64,000 nt of DNA from Longirhabdus pacifica (GTDB lineage: Bacteria > Bacillota > Bacilli > Paenibacillales > DSM-105158). The notes below the pieces were generated by a model. That model did not search any database and had not been told where the DNA came from. It worked only from the letters and a program-made list of their open reading frames with translations. The stretch spans positions 42,548-106,547 of the forward strand of contig NZ_QXJP01000014.1 of assembly GCF_004115085.1 (NCBI RefSeq), in the 5' to 3' direction. Every line of letters starts with the position of its first letter. Positions within the stretch are counted from its first letter, which is position 1. Positions 24,931 to 35,363 of this stretch are shown here, in pieces. Position numbers and translations under genes: made by a program.

Positions 24931-26103
24931 TTAACCTTTTAATTTTGCTTTGTTCTGTCCATCCATCTCTTCTTTTTCTTTTCGATTGAAGAAAAACTTC
25001 ATGAGCGGTGGTGTCATGATTGTTGTCACCAGTACGACCACGACCACGGTAGTAAATAAATCATCTGTAATGAGCATCTCGTCTAATCCAATAGCCGCAA
25101 TGATCAGTGCAACTTCTCCACGCGATACCATGCCTGAACCGATTCCAAATGAACCATTCCAACCAAACCCAGATAATTTCGCACCAATAGCTGAACCAAT
25201 AAGTTTCGTTAAAACAGCAAGAATACTTAAGTAAATAATCAAATCGATGTCATCACCGATACCGGTAAATGTTACAGCAACACCAATCGATGTAAAGAAC
25301 ACAGGTACAAAAATGGAATACGCAATCGTATCAATTTTTTCGAACACTTTATGCTTATAATCCGTGACACTGATAGCTAAGCCCGCAACGTAAGCTCCAA
25401 TAATACCTGCAACGCCTGTCATTTCTGCAAAATAAGCATACAGGAAACAGATCACTAACGCAGTGGAAACGACCGCTTCCGTCGACTTCGTTGGAGCCAG
25501 GAATTTCAAAGCAAGTGGCACCACTTTCCACGCTACTAGGATGGCTACGACGAAGAATATCACTTTCTTGAGCGCCACTTCCGCTAACGAAACATCTCCA
25601 CCTGCCATACTGAGTAGAAATGCTAAGAAAATCATGACTAATACATCATCAATAACTGCAGCACCGAGAATGGTTGTTCCTTCTCTGGATTTCAGTTGAT
25701 TCATTTCCTTTAGAGATTGAACCGAAATACTTACACTTGTAGCAGATAGTAACAAACCAAGGAATGCAGCTTCAATGCCCGTAAGGTTCATCATCAATCC
25801 TGCTAAGTAACCCCCAGTAAAAGGAAGAACAATCCCGAATACTCCAACGGAAGCAGATGCTTTACCTGTACGTTTAAATTCATCAATATCCGTTTCTAAA
25901 CCAGCAATGAACATTAACAAAATAACACCAATATTACTAATCTCGGATAGTATATCCGTATCCGTAACTATACCCAATACAGCAGGCCCCAATAAGATAC
26001 CTACCAATAATTTTCCTAAAACAGAAGGTTGCCCCAACTTCACACTAATATCACCAGCTAGTTTTGAGGCTAACAATATAGCTGCCAACTGTAAAATCAA
26101 CAT
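24931..26103 (-). CDS. CPA2-family cation/proton antiporter, GerN-like
   Basis: 390 residues, about 12 membrane segments. The N-terminus ILQLAAILLASKLAGDISVKLGQPSVLGKLLVGILLGP is typical of the NapA/GerN branch; the FIAGLETD segment and the AAVIDDVLVMIFLA Asp-Asp pair near residue 150 are the ion-binding signature. GerN of Bacillus cereus (about 387 residues) exchanges Na+/K+ for H+ and is needed for inosine germination. Here the gene diverges from a germinant-receptor operon, which fits a GerN role, but a housekeeping Na+/H+ function is equally possible on sequence. The 196-base divergent gap is AT-rich. Confidence 0.85.
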   Translation of the reverse strand: MLILQLAAILLASKLAGDISVKLGQPSVLGKLLVGILLGPAVLGIVTDTDILSEISNIGVILLMFIAGLETDIDEFKRTGKASASVGVFGIVLPFTGGYLAGLMMNLTGIEAAFLGLLLSATSVSISVQSLKEMNQLKSREGTTILGAAVIDDVLVMIFLAFLLSMAGGDVSLAEVALKKVIFFVVAILVAWKVVPLALKFLAPTKSTEAVVSTALVICFLYAYFAEMTGVAGIIGAYVAGLAISVTDYKHKVFEKIDTIAYSIFVPVFFTSIGVAVTFTGIGDDIDLIIYLSILAVLTKLIGSAIGAKLSGFGWNGSFGIGSGMVSRGEVALIIAAIGLDEMLITDDLFTTVVVVVLVTTIMTPPLMKFFFNRKEKEEMDGQNKAKLKG

Positions 26104-26299
26104 AACTTCACATATCCCCCATTTTCGTCATCTTGTTTCATATACATTTTATACGTATATGTTTAGAATAAGATTCATTTTTTTTATTCATTTTGCTAAT
26201 GTTTTTTTTCTCGTACATATTAATAACTAATATTGGAATAACTAATGTATACCTTTTTTAATAAGCTATCTTGTTATGGATGAACGAGGAGGAACCGTC

Positions 26300-27907
26300 A
26301 TGCTCAATAAAAGAAGAAAAAGCAAAAAGGAATACGTTGATTATGAATTCCTTAGTGATTTGAAAAATCAACCCATTCTATCTTCCGTCGAAGAGAACGA
26401 TACCATACTTTCTAATATGTTCGCGGATTGTGTTGATTTTGTCAACAAAAAATTTCAATTAAAAAACGGAACCCAGGCCATGGCGACTTACATAGACGGG
26501 TTAACCTCCAGCGATCATTTAGAAAAATTAATTTCTTTATTGATGCTAATAGAAGAGGACAAACCGATTCAAACATTGCAACAATTTATTTCACAACGCA
26601 TTCCGTCCACCCAGTTAAAGTCATTTGACAATTATGGAGAAATGCTAGTGAACATGCTTAGCGGTGATGTATGCATATTTCTGGAATCACAGAAGGAAGT
26701 TATCATCATTGATTATAAGTTTCCCAATTTACCGCTTCAAGAACCACAAAATGAATCGGGAATTCGTGGTCCTAGAGAAGCATTTGTGGAAAATCTCAGG
26801 TTAAAAACGTCCACACTGCGAAGAAAAATAAAAACGCCACATTTGAAAATGAAAAATATGGTAATTGGAAAGCACTCCAACACGAACATTGTGCTTTCGT
26901 ATATGGATAATATTGCAGATAAAAGCATTTTAAAAGAAGTGATTAGAAGGATAGAAAAAATTGAAATAGACGCTATCTTTGACTCTGGATATATCGAAGA
27001 ACTCATTATGGATTCCAATGTCACTCCATTCCCGTTGGCCATGGTGACAGAACGTCCAGACACGACTGCCGCATGTTTATTAGAAGGAAGAATTGCAATT
27101 ATGGTGGATGGATCTCCTTCCGTCATGATTGTTCCGATGACATTCAATATGGTATTAAACGCGAGTGACGATTACTACGAACCGTACATGTACGTAGCCA
27201 TGAAGCGATTTTTGCGCTATTTCTTTTTCGGATTTGCGTTAGTTACTCCTTCGCTATATGTTGCCATCATTACTTTCCATCAAGATTTGATGCCAACTAC
27301 TTTACTGCTCAGCATTGCATCATCTAGGGAATTCATTCCCTTTCCTGCTGTGCTAGAAGTGTTATTGATGGAAATTGTTTTTGAAGTACTGCGAGAAGCC
27401 AGTATACGAATTCCTAAAACGATCGGTCAAACTGCCGTTTCCATCTTAGGTGCCCTTGTTGTCGGACAAGCTGCGGTGGAAGCAGGAATTGTGTCGGCAC
27501 CCGTTGTCATCGTCGTATCGATTACCGGTATTTCTGCGCTACTCGTTCCACAATTTAATGGAGCTGTAGCACTGCGAATATTAAGATTTCCGCTTATCAT
27601 ATTCGCTTCTATGTTTGGCATTATTGGGATCATCTTTTTCATTATGATCATTATTGGTCATATGGCAAGTTTAAGATCGTTTGGTGTTCCTTATTTAGCA
27701 CCATTCACTCCGCTCACTTGGTCTGATTTGAAAGATACGTTTGTGCGAGCGCCATGGCCATTAATGCGTAAAAGACCACATATGATCCCGAATCAAGATG
27801 AAATTAGAGAATCCAAGACATTAGAGCAAATATATCTACATCATGGAGGTCAAAAAAATAAGCCATCTCCACCTTCATCTTCTTCCAAGGAGGATGATTC
27901 TTCTTGA
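26300..27907 (+). CDS. Germinant receptor subunit A (GerA family)
   Basis: 535 residues from the ATG at 26300 (GAGGAGGA seven bases upstream; the ATG at 26276 has none). Large cytoplasmic N-terminal domain, with the QNESGIRGPREAFVENL signature near residue 155 and the TERPDTTAACLLEGRIAIMVDGSP segment near 258, then about five membrane helices (from about 290) including RIPKTIGQTAVSILGALVVGQAAVEAG. A-subunits sit in the inner spore membrane and with B and C form the nutrient-sensing complex. First gene of a seven-gene operon. Confidence 0.96.
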   Translation: MLNKRRKSKKEYVDYEFLSDLKNQPILSSVEENDTILSNMFADCVDFVNKKFQLKNGTQAMATYIDGLTSSDHLEKLISLLMLIEEDKPIQTLQQFISQRIPSTQLKSFDNYGEMLVNMLSGDVCIFLESQKEVIIIDYKFPNLPLQEPQNESGIRGPREAFVENLRLKTSTLRRKIKTPHLKMKNMVIGKHSNTNIVLSYMDNIADKSILKEVIRRIEKIEIDAIFDSGYIEELIMDSNVTPFPLAMVTERPDTTAACLLEGRIAIMVDGSPSVMIVPMTFNMVLNASDDYYEPYMYVAMKRFLRYFFFGFALVTPSLYVAIITFHQDLMPTTLLLSIASSREFIPFPAVLEVLLMEIVFEVLREASIRIPKTIGQTAVSILGALVVGQAAVEAGIVSAPVVIVVSITGISALLVPQFNGAVALRILRFPLIIFASMFGIIGIIFFIMIIIGHMASLRSFGVPYLAPFTPLTWSDLKDTFVRAPWPLMRKRPHMIPNQDEIRESKTLEQIYLHHGGQKNKPSPPSSSSKEDDSS

Positions 27908-29073
27908 TCATGTTAATGAGAAAAATATGTTTCTCTCTCTTCATCCTTTTACTTTTAACTGGCTGTTGGGACAGAAATGAGGTTAATGACATTGCTATCG
28001 TAGCTGCAACTGGCTTCGATATGGAAGATAGTGAAGACCAAAAGTACCGTGTATCATTTCAAATTCCACTGCCTGGTGAATTAGCTGGAAGAATAGGACA
28101 AGGTTCAGGTGATGCGAAGGCATATTATGTGGATTCTGAAGCAGGCAACATTTTAATCGATATCGACGATACGATACAATCTCGAATTTCTCGAAAGCTA
28201 ACCTTTTCGCATCGAAGAGTGATATTAATCGGAGAAAAATTAGCGAAAGATGGGATAGGCGTTATATTTGATCCACTGGCTAGAATTCCGCAAAACCGCA
28301 TGTCTGCTAATATCGTCGTCGTTACTGGTAAAGCTTACTCTTATTTAAATATCGATCCCAGTTTCGAATCTTTTTCTGGAGAGACCATGCGTGAATTAGC
28401 TCAATCTCAAAATGTGTATACCCAGACATTAAAGGACGCAGTGATGTCTATCAATCATCCTGGTATTGAAGCAGCCATACCAATGATGACACTAAAGACG
28501 ATTGAAGGTGCTGGAGAAGACAAAGTGGAGATTGAATTAAATGGATATGCTCAATTTAAAGAGGACAAATTGGTGGGAACGTATGAAGGAGATGCAGCTC
28601 AAGGATTGTTATGGTTGAAAAAAAACATATTTCCCAACAACACCACTTTTGCCATTGAAGACAATTTGTATGTCGTTGTTAATAATCAAAAAGCGAACAC
28701 GACCATCCACCCTACATTTACAGACGAAGGCATAGACATCAATGTGAAGCTTTCTGTGGAAAGTAGTGTGGTAGAGAACACTTCCTTAAGAAATTTATTT
28801 GATAAACACAATCTTGAATTACTTGAAACCAAGTTGAAAACACAAATTGAAAAACAAATAAATCAAACCATTGCATCCATGCAAGAAAAAGGAACAGATA
28901 CGATCGGAGTAGGGGTCATACTGCATCGAAAACATCACCTTTTATGGAATGAAAAATATAAGTACAATTGGTCTGAGTATTTTTCGAACGCTACATTTAA
29001 TATCGAATTAGACACGAAAATAACAAATATCGGGTTTATTTCAGAGAACTTATCTAAGGAGGAACAACCATAG
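27904..29073 (+). CDS. Germinant receptor subunit C lipoprotein (GerC family), first copy
   Basis: 389 residues. Likely TTG start at 27904 (AAGGAGG ten bases upstream), overlapping the A-subunit stop; ATG at 27910 is an alternative. Lipobox LLTGC, then WDRNEVNDIAIVAATG, the conserved beginning of GerC proteins. SHRRVILIGE and PNNTTFAI-type strands follow, ending LSKEEQ. Lipid-anchored on the outer side of the spore inner membrane. Paralogous to the C gene at 29330. Confidence 0.95.
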   Translation: MIMLMRKICFSLFILLLLTGCWDRNEVNDIAIVAATGFDMEDSEDQKYRVSFQIPLPGELAGRIGQGSGDAKAYYVDSEAGNILIDIDDTIQSRISRKLTFSHRRVILIGEKLAKDGIGVIFDPLARIPQNRMSANIVVVTGKAYSYLNIDPSFESFSGETMRELAQSQNVYTQTLKDAVMSINHPGIEAAIPMMTLKTIEGAGEDKVEIELNGYAQFKEDKLVGTYEGDAAQGLLWLKKNIFPNNTTFAIEDNLYVVVNNQKANTTIHPTFTDEGIDINVKLSVESSVVENTSLRNLFDKHNLELLETKLKTQIEKQINQTIASMQEKGTDTIGVGVILHRKHHLLWNEKYKYNWSEYFSNATFNIELDTKITNIGFISENLSKEEQP

Positions 29074-29310
29074 ATGGATCCTTTCTTTCTGTTGATATTT
29101 CCCATCATATATCTTATTTTTTTCATCATTGATGTGAGGCAATTAAAACAATATAAAGCAGGTGTCAAATGGACCTTCTATCTCATACAGTTGGCAACCT
29201 TCGTCCTGTACTTAGCGATGTTATTGGATGTTAATGTACCCGTGCCTACAGCATTTTATCAAGAGAAAGTAACACCTTGGATAGAGTCTTGGCTACAACC
29301 GACAAAATAA
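29074..29310 (+). CDS. Small two-helix membrane protein of the ger operon
   Basis: 78 residues, ATG directly after the upstream stop, with TAAGGAGGA in the end of the preceding gene as ribosome site. Two membrane helices (about residues 4-20 and 33-52) joined by a basic loop. Position between C and B subunit genes resembles the small YfkS gene in the B. subtilis yfkQRST cluster and the small D proteins linked to some germinant receptors, which modulate receptor activity. Function not shown by sequence. Confidence 0.75.
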   Translation: MDPFFLLIFPIIYLIFFIIDVRQLKQYKAGVKWTFYLIQLATFVLYLAMLLDVNVPVPTAFYQEKVTPWIESWLQPTK

Positions 29311-29329
29311 AGACAAGGAGCGTATTTTC

Positions 29330-30478
29330 TTGAAAAAGATAATGTGTGTCTTCATGATATGTGTTTTGTGCACCGGATGCTGGGATTTAGAAGAAATTAA
29401 CGACGTGACGATTGTCGTTGCAACCGCACTAGACAAAAGTGAAGACGAAAAAAAATATAGAGCGTCTTTTCAAATTCCTTTACCAGGTGAACTAGCACCT
29501 GAAACAGGTGGAGGAAAACCATACTACGTGGATTCAAGTACAGGAGATGCGGTGACGGACATCAATGCCAGAATTCAGTCCAGATTACCTCGAAAGTTTA
29601 TTTTTTCTCATCGAAGACTGTTATTGCTAGGTGAACCTTTAGCAGCAGAGATGGGCATACAACCTTTATTTGACGCATTAACGCGTACACCACAAAAAAG
29701 ATTGACAGCATATATGGCTGTAACGGATGGACCAGCTTATCCATATTTTAATATTCAATCTCAAATGGAATTATACTCCGGTGAGATGATACGGGAATTA
29801 ATACAATCGCAGGGGGTTTACACGCAAAATTTAAAAAATGTGATGCTTAAAATCAATCAAACTGGCATAGAAGCCATCATTCCATACATCAAACTAAAAG
29901 AAACGAAAGTGTCCAAACAAGAAAAAAGTAAAGGGCAAATCGAACTACATGGATATGCACAGCTTAAAGAAGATAAAATGGTCGGAACATTTACAGATGA
30001 TGCTGCTGAAGGGCTCCTCTGGATGATTAAAGATGCTCATCCGCTGAACACGTCATTGCAAGTGAATGAGGATCAATTCATATCTGTGAACAATATTCAA
30101 TCCGAAACTAGCATAACACCTGTAGTTGAAGGAGAAGACATTACCTTTGATCTATCGTTGCACGTCACGTGTGGAGTAGTGGAGGATAGCTCGAATAAGA
30201 ACTTATTCAATAACAAAAATATTGAAGAAGTACAACAAAAAGTAGAAGAAAAAATTAAAAGACAAATGAACGAAGCCCTTGAGCTCATCAAAAAAAACAA
30301 AGCCGATTCTATTGGATTTGGATTGTACATCAAACATCGTTACCCGTACCTTTGGAATCAATCATTAAAGAAAAATTGGCCAGAAAAAATTCCATCGCTT
30401 GCTTTTCATACTAATGTAGATGTCACCATAGAAAATATCGGTCTCATCTCTGAAAACTTAACAAAAGAAGAAGAATGA
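29330..30478 (+). CDS. Germinant receptor subunit C lipoprotein (GerC family), second copy
   Basis: 382 residues starting at TTG with AAGGAGC eight bases upstream. Lipobox LCTGC (Cys17), then WDLEEINDVTIVVATALD. Clearly a paralogue of the first GerC: shared IPLPGELA, SHRRLLLLGE, SGEMIRELIQSQGVYTQ and the ending NLTKEEE, suggesting a local duplication. Two C subunits in one operon is not the usual tricistronic arrangement. Confidence 0.95.
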   Translation: MKKIMCVFMICVLCTGCWDLEEINDVTIVVATALDKSEDEKKYRASFQIPLPGELAPETGGGKPYYVDSSTGDAVTDINARIQSRLPRKFIFSHRRLLLLGEPLAAEMGIQPLFDALTRTPQKRLTAYMAVTDGPAYPYFNIQSQMELYSGEMIRELIQSQGVYTQNLKNVMLKINQTGIEAIIPYIKLKETKVSKQEKSKGQIELHGYAQLKEDKMVGTFTDDAAEGLLWMIKDAHPLNTSLQVNEDQFISVNNIQSETSITPVVEGEDITFDLSLHVTCGVVEDSSNKNLFNNKNIEEVQQKVEEKIKRQMNEALELIKKNKADSIGFGLYIKHRYPYLWNQSLKKNWPEKIPSLAFHTNVDVTIENIGLISENLTKEEE

Positions 30479-30525
30479 TGTGGAGTAAGACCTTCATTTA
30501 CTGACTAGCTAAAAGAGATGAGGTA

Positions 30526-31866
30526 ATGATTGTGAACAACAGTAGTACATATCGAAAAACAGAGATCATAAGCAGCAGACAATTTGCGTGGATGACCATC
30601 ATTCTCATTCTTGGTGGCGGAAATTTCATCCCTACTGTCAATTATAATATCGTGATGCAAGATACGTGGTTAACGCAAATTAGTGGCTTTATTTACGTGA
30701 TTCTAATTGCTTTGTTTTTCTCTTTTTTAGCACAAAAGTATCCTCAAAAAAATATTTTCAACATCATTTTTGAAGTCACAGGTTCCTTTTGGGGTTCTAT
30801 ACTGAATAGCATCCTTATTTTGTTTTTTACCTCCATTTTTCTTAGAGAAATGTACTCTACAGGTATTTACTTTCAGAGTACGGTATTATTGAATACGCCT
30901 ATAGAGGTTTTGGTGTTTATTACAGCCATACTGATCATTTATTTTGGTCATATGTCATTCGAAAATGTGATGCGCTGTAACGAAATGTATGCACCATTTG
31001 CTATTCTTACATCCTTACTGCTACCCATTCTGCTGTTTAATGAATTTTCTTTTGATTTATTGCGGCCTGTTTTAGCCACGGATGCTGTGGATTTTCTTCG
31101 AAGTAGTGTGATCAATATGGGCTTGTACGGAGACTTAATTGTGCTTGGTGCGTTTTTACATATGCTTGGTCCACCAGAAAAAATACATTCCTCTATTCGC
31201 AGTGGGGGTATTTTCGGTATTGCAGTACTTATTCTTTTAATTGTCGTTGTCACCGCTGTGTTTGGTTATGTCATGGCTACGAGATTGTCATTAAGCTATT
31301 ATGCCGCAATCCAGCTTATTCACGTATCAGATTTTTTCGATCGGCTAGATATTGTCATATATAGTACTTGGCTCCCCTCTAACATACTTAAAATTATTTT
31401 TATTTATTTTGCTATCTTGTATGGCATAGGCAGCTTTACAAAGCAAGAAATTCGACCTGTTCTTAACCGTGGTATTGGTCTTATGCTATTTTTCATTTCC
31501 ATCATTGCTTATGACAGCGTACTAGAAGTATATAATTTAGCTGTATTTGGAGGCGTTTTTCACGTTGTTTTTGTTCATGGTGTTGTAGTTATCCCTTTGT
31601 TGATTATATTACTACTTAAAGCCAAGAAAGCGAAAAAAAAGAAAACAAAGCAAAAAAAACAACATGCAACGTATACGAAATGGGTTTGGATGACAAACAG
31701 TCTCATCTTTTTGTGTTTAGTTTTTTTGGGCATTGGATTTATATGGGCAGAACGATACTACTTCGTCGGTATTATCTGTGGTGTTTGTTTTGTATTGACC
31801 GTAATACTTTCCACTTATACAAGTTGGATGGAAACAAAAAAGACACCCCAGCAAAAAAAAGTGTAA
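30526..31866 (+). CDS. Germinant receptor subunit B (GerB family), long form, copy 1
   Basis: 446 residues; canonical B subunits are about 365. APC-superfamily (amino acid permease-like) membrane protein: SSRQFAWMTIILILGGGNFIP at the start, ILNSILILFFTSIFLREMYSTGIYFQ and MGLYGDLIVLGAFLHMLG in the middle, about ten helices. After a Lys-rich linker (about residues 365-380) it adds two further helices not found in canonical members. Probably binds the germinant. An alternative GTG start is at 30532. Confidence 0.93.
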   Translation: MIVNNSSTYRKTEIISSRQFAWMTIILILGGGNFIPTVNYNIVMQDTWLTQISGFIYVILIALFFSFLAQKYPQKNIFNIIFEVTGSFWGSILNSILILFFTSIFLREMYSTGIYFQSTVLLNTPIEVLVFITAILIIYFGHMSFENVMRCNEMYAPFAILTSLLLPILLFNEFSFDLLRPVLATDAVDFLRSSVINMGLYGDLIVLGAFLHMLGPPEKIHSSIRSGGIFGIAVLILLIVVVTAVFGYVMATRLSLSYYAAIQLIHVSDFFDRLDIVIYSTWLPSNILKIIFIYFAILYGIGSFTKQEIRPVLNRGIGLMLFFISIIAYDSVLEVYNLAVFGGVFHVVFVHGVVVIPLLIILLLKAKKAKKKKTKQKKQHATYTKWVWMTNSLIFLCLVFLGIGFIWAERYYFVGIICGVCFVLTVILSTYTSWMETKKTPQQKKV

Positions 31867-31886
31867 GGGCAGGAGGCTAACAAATC

Positions 31887-33203
31887 ATGAGTACATCATC
31901 TTCCATTACGACTATACAATTAGCTCGGTTAATACCTACCATCATTGTTGGGGGTTGGCCTCTCGTCCTGCCTTCTTACTTGGTCCAAGTTGCAAAACAA
32001 GATATATGGTTTGCTTTTATTTTTAGTTCCGCTTACGGATTCTTTCTTATCTTTATGTTTTATATGTTGTCTAAGACATATCCTAAACAACATATTTTCG
32101 AAATTTCGAACGCGTTATGTGGAAAAATACTTGGTACGTTGATTAACGCGGTGTTGATTATTTTAATATTTATTGCCCTTGTGCGTGATTTATCCGAAGT
32201 ATCCATTTTCATACAAACGAGCTTGTTACCTGCTACACCTATTGAATTTATTATTTTTTTACAGTTAATTGTTGTTTTGTATTTTGGTAGACATGCTATC
32301 CAAACTACGTTTATGATTAACGATGTTTTTTTTATCGTTACGTTTACCGTTTCTGTCATTATATTGCCATTTGTGCTTATTGGACAGTTTTATATCGTAA
32401 ATCTCCAACCTATTTTTGAATTATCCTTGATGAACTGGATTAATAGCAATTTGGTCATGTTTGAAATATTTAGTGATCTCATTGTTATCGGTGCTTTTTT
32501 ACATATGATAAAAACACCTCAAATTGGTAAAGCGATGAGAACTGGTCTTACGTTTACACCGTTCTATTTAGTGATATGGATTGTATTTTTAGTCGGTGTC
32601 ATCAGCCCTATCACCCTGGAAAAGCTAGCTTTTCCGCTTTATGCTTTAGTGAAGTTAGCAAAAATAAGTGAGTTTTTAGATCGGATGGATATTCTCTTTT
32701 TCAGCCTCTGGTTCCCCATTTTCATCCTGAAATTTGTTTTCCTTTTTCATGCACTCCATATCGGGATAAAGCACTTTGTTCGCAACCAGCAAGTTAAGGT
32801 CATCAATCGACCTCTAACCCTATTTATTTATCTTAGTGGGATTATACTCTTTTCAAATTATGACGAAGTGTACACGTTTACTGCTTATGGATTTTTCCAC
32901 ACCATTATTATACAAAGTACTATTTTTACCTTGTGGGCGATATTTTTCTTCATTAAAAAAAGAAAATCCATTCCTGGGTTACACTTATCACAATTACGGG
33001 CTTCATCTCAAAATTTGAATATGGTGACGATTGGCATCTATGTTGCTGCAACTGTATTTATTTTATGTGGTATGTACTTTGGAGATTTTTCGCATATCTT
33101 GGCCAACATTTTTGCATTTCTATATTTTGCTGCGCTCACCATCGCTTACTATATTAATCAAGTCCAATTAAACAAATCCCCGGAAGGAGGTTCGTCACAT
33201 TGA
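31887..33203 (+). CDS. Germinant receptor subunit B (GerB family), long form, copy 2
   Basis: 438 residues. Same architecture as its neighbours: TIQLARLIPTIIVGGWPLVLP, then FIALVRDLSEVSIFIQTSLLPATPIEF, MFEIFSDLIVIGAFLHMIKTP, and an extra C-terminal pair of helices (about 375-430) after a basic linker. Closest to copy 3 (shared ISKxLCGKxxG, LLPxTPxE, YFGRHxxQT), so copies 2 and 3 look like a more recent duplication. GGAGGC ribosome site. Confidence 0.92.
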   Translation: MSTSSSITTIQLARLIPTIIVGGWPLVLPSYLVQVAKQDIWFAFIFSSAYGFFLIFMFYMLSKTYPKQHIFEISNALCGKILGTLINAVLIILIFIALVRDLSEVSIFIQTSLLPATPIEFIIFLQLIVVLYFGRHAIQTTFMINDVFFIVTFTVSVIILPFVLIGQFYIVNLQPIFELSLMNWINSNLVMFEIFSDLIVIGAFLHMIKTPQIGKAMRTGLTFTPFYLVIWIVFLVGVISPITLEKLAFPLYALVKLAKISEFLDRMDILFFSLWFPIFILKFVFLFHALHIGIKHFVRNQQVKVINRPLTLFIYLSGIILFSNYDEVYTFTAYGFFHTIIIQSTIFTLWAIFFFIKKRKSIPGLHLSQLRASSQNLNMVTIGIYVAATVFILCGMYFGDFSHILANIFAFLYFAALTIAYYINQVQLNKSPEGGSSH

Positions 33204-34510
33204 AACATGGACCTGCACCATATATTACTTCCGGTCAAATTTCACGATTAATTACCACATTAATTTACAGTAGTTTTATGATTACCATCACTGCTTTTCT
33301 CGCTCAACTCGTGAGTCAAGATTTATGGTTCACCTTTATGCTAAGTATTTTATATATGCTCATTATCGGATATGTATTTTATATTTTAGCCAGCGTTTTC
33401 CCTAACAAAAATATTTTTGAAATATCTACTGTTCTCTGTGGAAAAGTCATTGGTGGCATTCTCAATGTACTCTTGATTTATTTTATTTTGTTTATCTTTA
33501 TTAGAGATTTACTAAGCATTACTATTTTCATTAATACATCACTTCTACCTCATACCCCTGTTGAGATTCTTGTTTTGCTTCAGGTAGGTGTGTTTTTATA
33601 TTTCGGTCGACATACGTTACAAACTAGTTTATTTCTGAATGATATATTTTTTGCTGTAACATTTATCGGTTCCATCGTGGCCCTACCCTTTTTAATTTTA
33701 GATCAATTTTCTTTCGCAAATCTACAACCTATACTAGAATTATCGATGACAGATTTGGGAAAGAGCAATATCGTGAATTTAGGTATTTTCGGTGACCTTA
33801 TCATCCTTGGTGCTTTTTTAAATCATATGAAGGCCCCACAGGTGTTAAAAGCAGTAAGAGTCAGTGCTTTCTTTATTCCCCTTTACGCTATTTTATGGTC
33901 TGTCCTTTTAATTGGTGTGTTTAATCCTTCTACGATTAAAAAGTTAACGTATCCTTTTTATAACCTAGTGCAGATGACCAAAGCGGGGGAACTTCTTGAC
34001 CGATTAGATATTTTTTTCTTTGGTATTTGGTTTCCTATCTTCCTGTTGGAATATATTTTTATGTATTTAGCACTTCACGTTAGCGTTAAACATATGGCCA
34101 AGAATCAACATACTACCGTATTGAATCGACCATTGAGCCTGCTAGTAGGTTTGATCATTTTACTTACATTCGTTAGTTATCAGCAAGTGTTTAGCTTGGC
34201 TGCGTATATCTCTTTTGTACATGTTATTGTCATTCAATCTATTTTTGTGTTTTGTTGGCTTTTATTTTTATTACTCAAAAAGCGCTCTTTGCTGACACAA
34301 TCGCTGAAAAAGCTGAACCGTGCTAAAGACAGAAGGGTGCATTGGATTGTAGGAGGGTTGTATGTAGCAGCCTTGTTGTTTATTATCGGAGGCATGATAG
34401 GAGGGAAATATCACTATATGATCGCCAACCTTTGTGGATTATTGTATTTCATTTCCCTGTTGGCCGCATATGTTGTTAGTCTGTTCAACAGAAAAAAAGA
34501 GAACGGATAG
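33200..34510 (+). CDS. Germinant receptor subunit B (GerB family), long form, copy 3
   Basis: 436 residues, TTG start overlapping the copy 2 stop by 4 bases, with GGAGG upstream. ITSGQISRLITTLIYSSF at the start, VNLGIFGDLIILGAFLNHMKAP in the middle, and the same extra C-terminal helix pair (about 372-430). Last gene of the germination operon; no strong terminator is seen before the convergent tcyC gene. Confidence 0.92.
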   Translation: MKHGPAPYITSGQISRLITTLIYSSFMITITAFLAQLVSQDLWFTFMLSILYMLIIGYVFYILASVFPNKNIFEISTVLCGKVIGGILNVLLIYFILFIFIRDLLSITIFINTSLLPHTPVEILVLLQVGVFLYFGRHTLQTSLFLNDIFFAVTFIGSIVALPFLILDQFSFANLQPILELSMTDLGKSNIVNLGIFGDLIILGAFLNHMKAPQVLKAVRVSAFFIPLYAILWSVLLIGVFNPSTIKKLTYPFYNLVQMTKAGELLDRLDIFFFGIWFPIFLLEYIFMYLALHVSVKHMAKNQHTTVLNRPLSLLVGLIILLTFVSYQQVFSLAAYISFVHVIVIQSIFVFCWLLFLLLKKRSLLTQSLKKLNRAKDRRVHWIVGGLYVAALLFIIGGMIGGKYHYMIANLCGLLYFISLLAAYVVSLFNRKKENG

Positions 34511-34607
34511 CATGTCCTCTTCTTGTGTTGTTGTATGTTTAATGCTGTATGTTGCATCGTCCTGTGTGTTTCTTACTTTATGTTTGATCTTGTGCAACTT
34601 GTTGTTA

Positions 34608-35342
34608 CTATTCAATCAGCTGTAGAAATTGTTGTGTCCTTTGATGCTGCGGATGTGTAAAGATGTCTTCTGGCGCTCCCCGCTCTAAAATGACACCATC
34701 ATCAATAAATAACACTTCATCCGCTACGTCTTTTGCAAATCGCATTTCATGCGTCACAACGACCATCGTCATCCCTTCATGCGCTAATTCCTTCATGACA
34801 GCTAAAACTTCCCCCACCAATTCTGGATCTAGTGCAGAGGTAGGTTCATCAAATAACATGACTTCTGGTTCCATTGCCAACGCACGTGCGATGCCTACAC
34901 GTTGTTGCTGACCTCCAGATAGTTGCGAAGGAAAATGATCCTTTTTATCTGCTAAACCGACTTTGTTCAATAATTTCTCTGCTTTTGCTTTTGCTGTCGC
35001 TTTGTTCTCTTTTTTCACTGTAACAGGACCTTCCATCACATTTTGCAGCACCGTCATATGTGGAAATAGATTATAGCTTTGAAACACCATACCCGTTAAT
35101 CGACGAAAAGCAGCTATTTTATGTTTAGGTATACGTTTATTAAAATCAAGATGATGATCCTGAATAGAGATAGAACCTTTCGTAGGATGTTCTAATACAT
35201 TGAGACAACGAAGTAATGTCGTTTTACCTGAACCAGACGGTCCAATAATGACCACGACTTTGCCTTTCTCTACTTCCAGATCGACCCCTTTTAATACGTT
35301 TACCGATTTAAAACTTTTATGAATTCCTTGCATGGTTATCAT
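34608..35342 (-). CDS. tcyC: Amino acid ABC transporter ATP-binding protein, TcyC-like
   Basis: 244 residues. Walker [10 protein letters not shown] near residue 34, Q-loop, signature [15 protein letters not shown] near 139, Walker [17 protein letters not shown] near 160, switch His in VVTHEM. Polar amino acid (PAAT) ATPase. Last gene of a three-gene importer (binding protein, permease, ATPase) that best fits L-cystine uptake TcyABC by size and sequence style; other polar amino acids are possible. Confidence 0.85.
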   Translation of the reverse strand: MITMQGIHKSFKSVNVLKGVDLEVEKGKVVVIIGPSGSGKTTLLRCLNVLEHPTKGSISIQDHHLDFNKRIPKHKIAAFRRLTGMVFQSYNLFPHMTVLQNVMEGPVTVKKENKATAKAKAEKLLNKVGLADKKDHFPSQLSGGQQQRVGIARALAMEPEVMLFDEPTSALDPELVGEVLAVMKELAHEGMTMVVVTHEMRFAKDVADEVLFIDDGVILERGAPEDIFTHPQHQRTQQFLQLIE

Positions 35343-35363
35343 GCGGCACCGTCCCCTTCCCCT

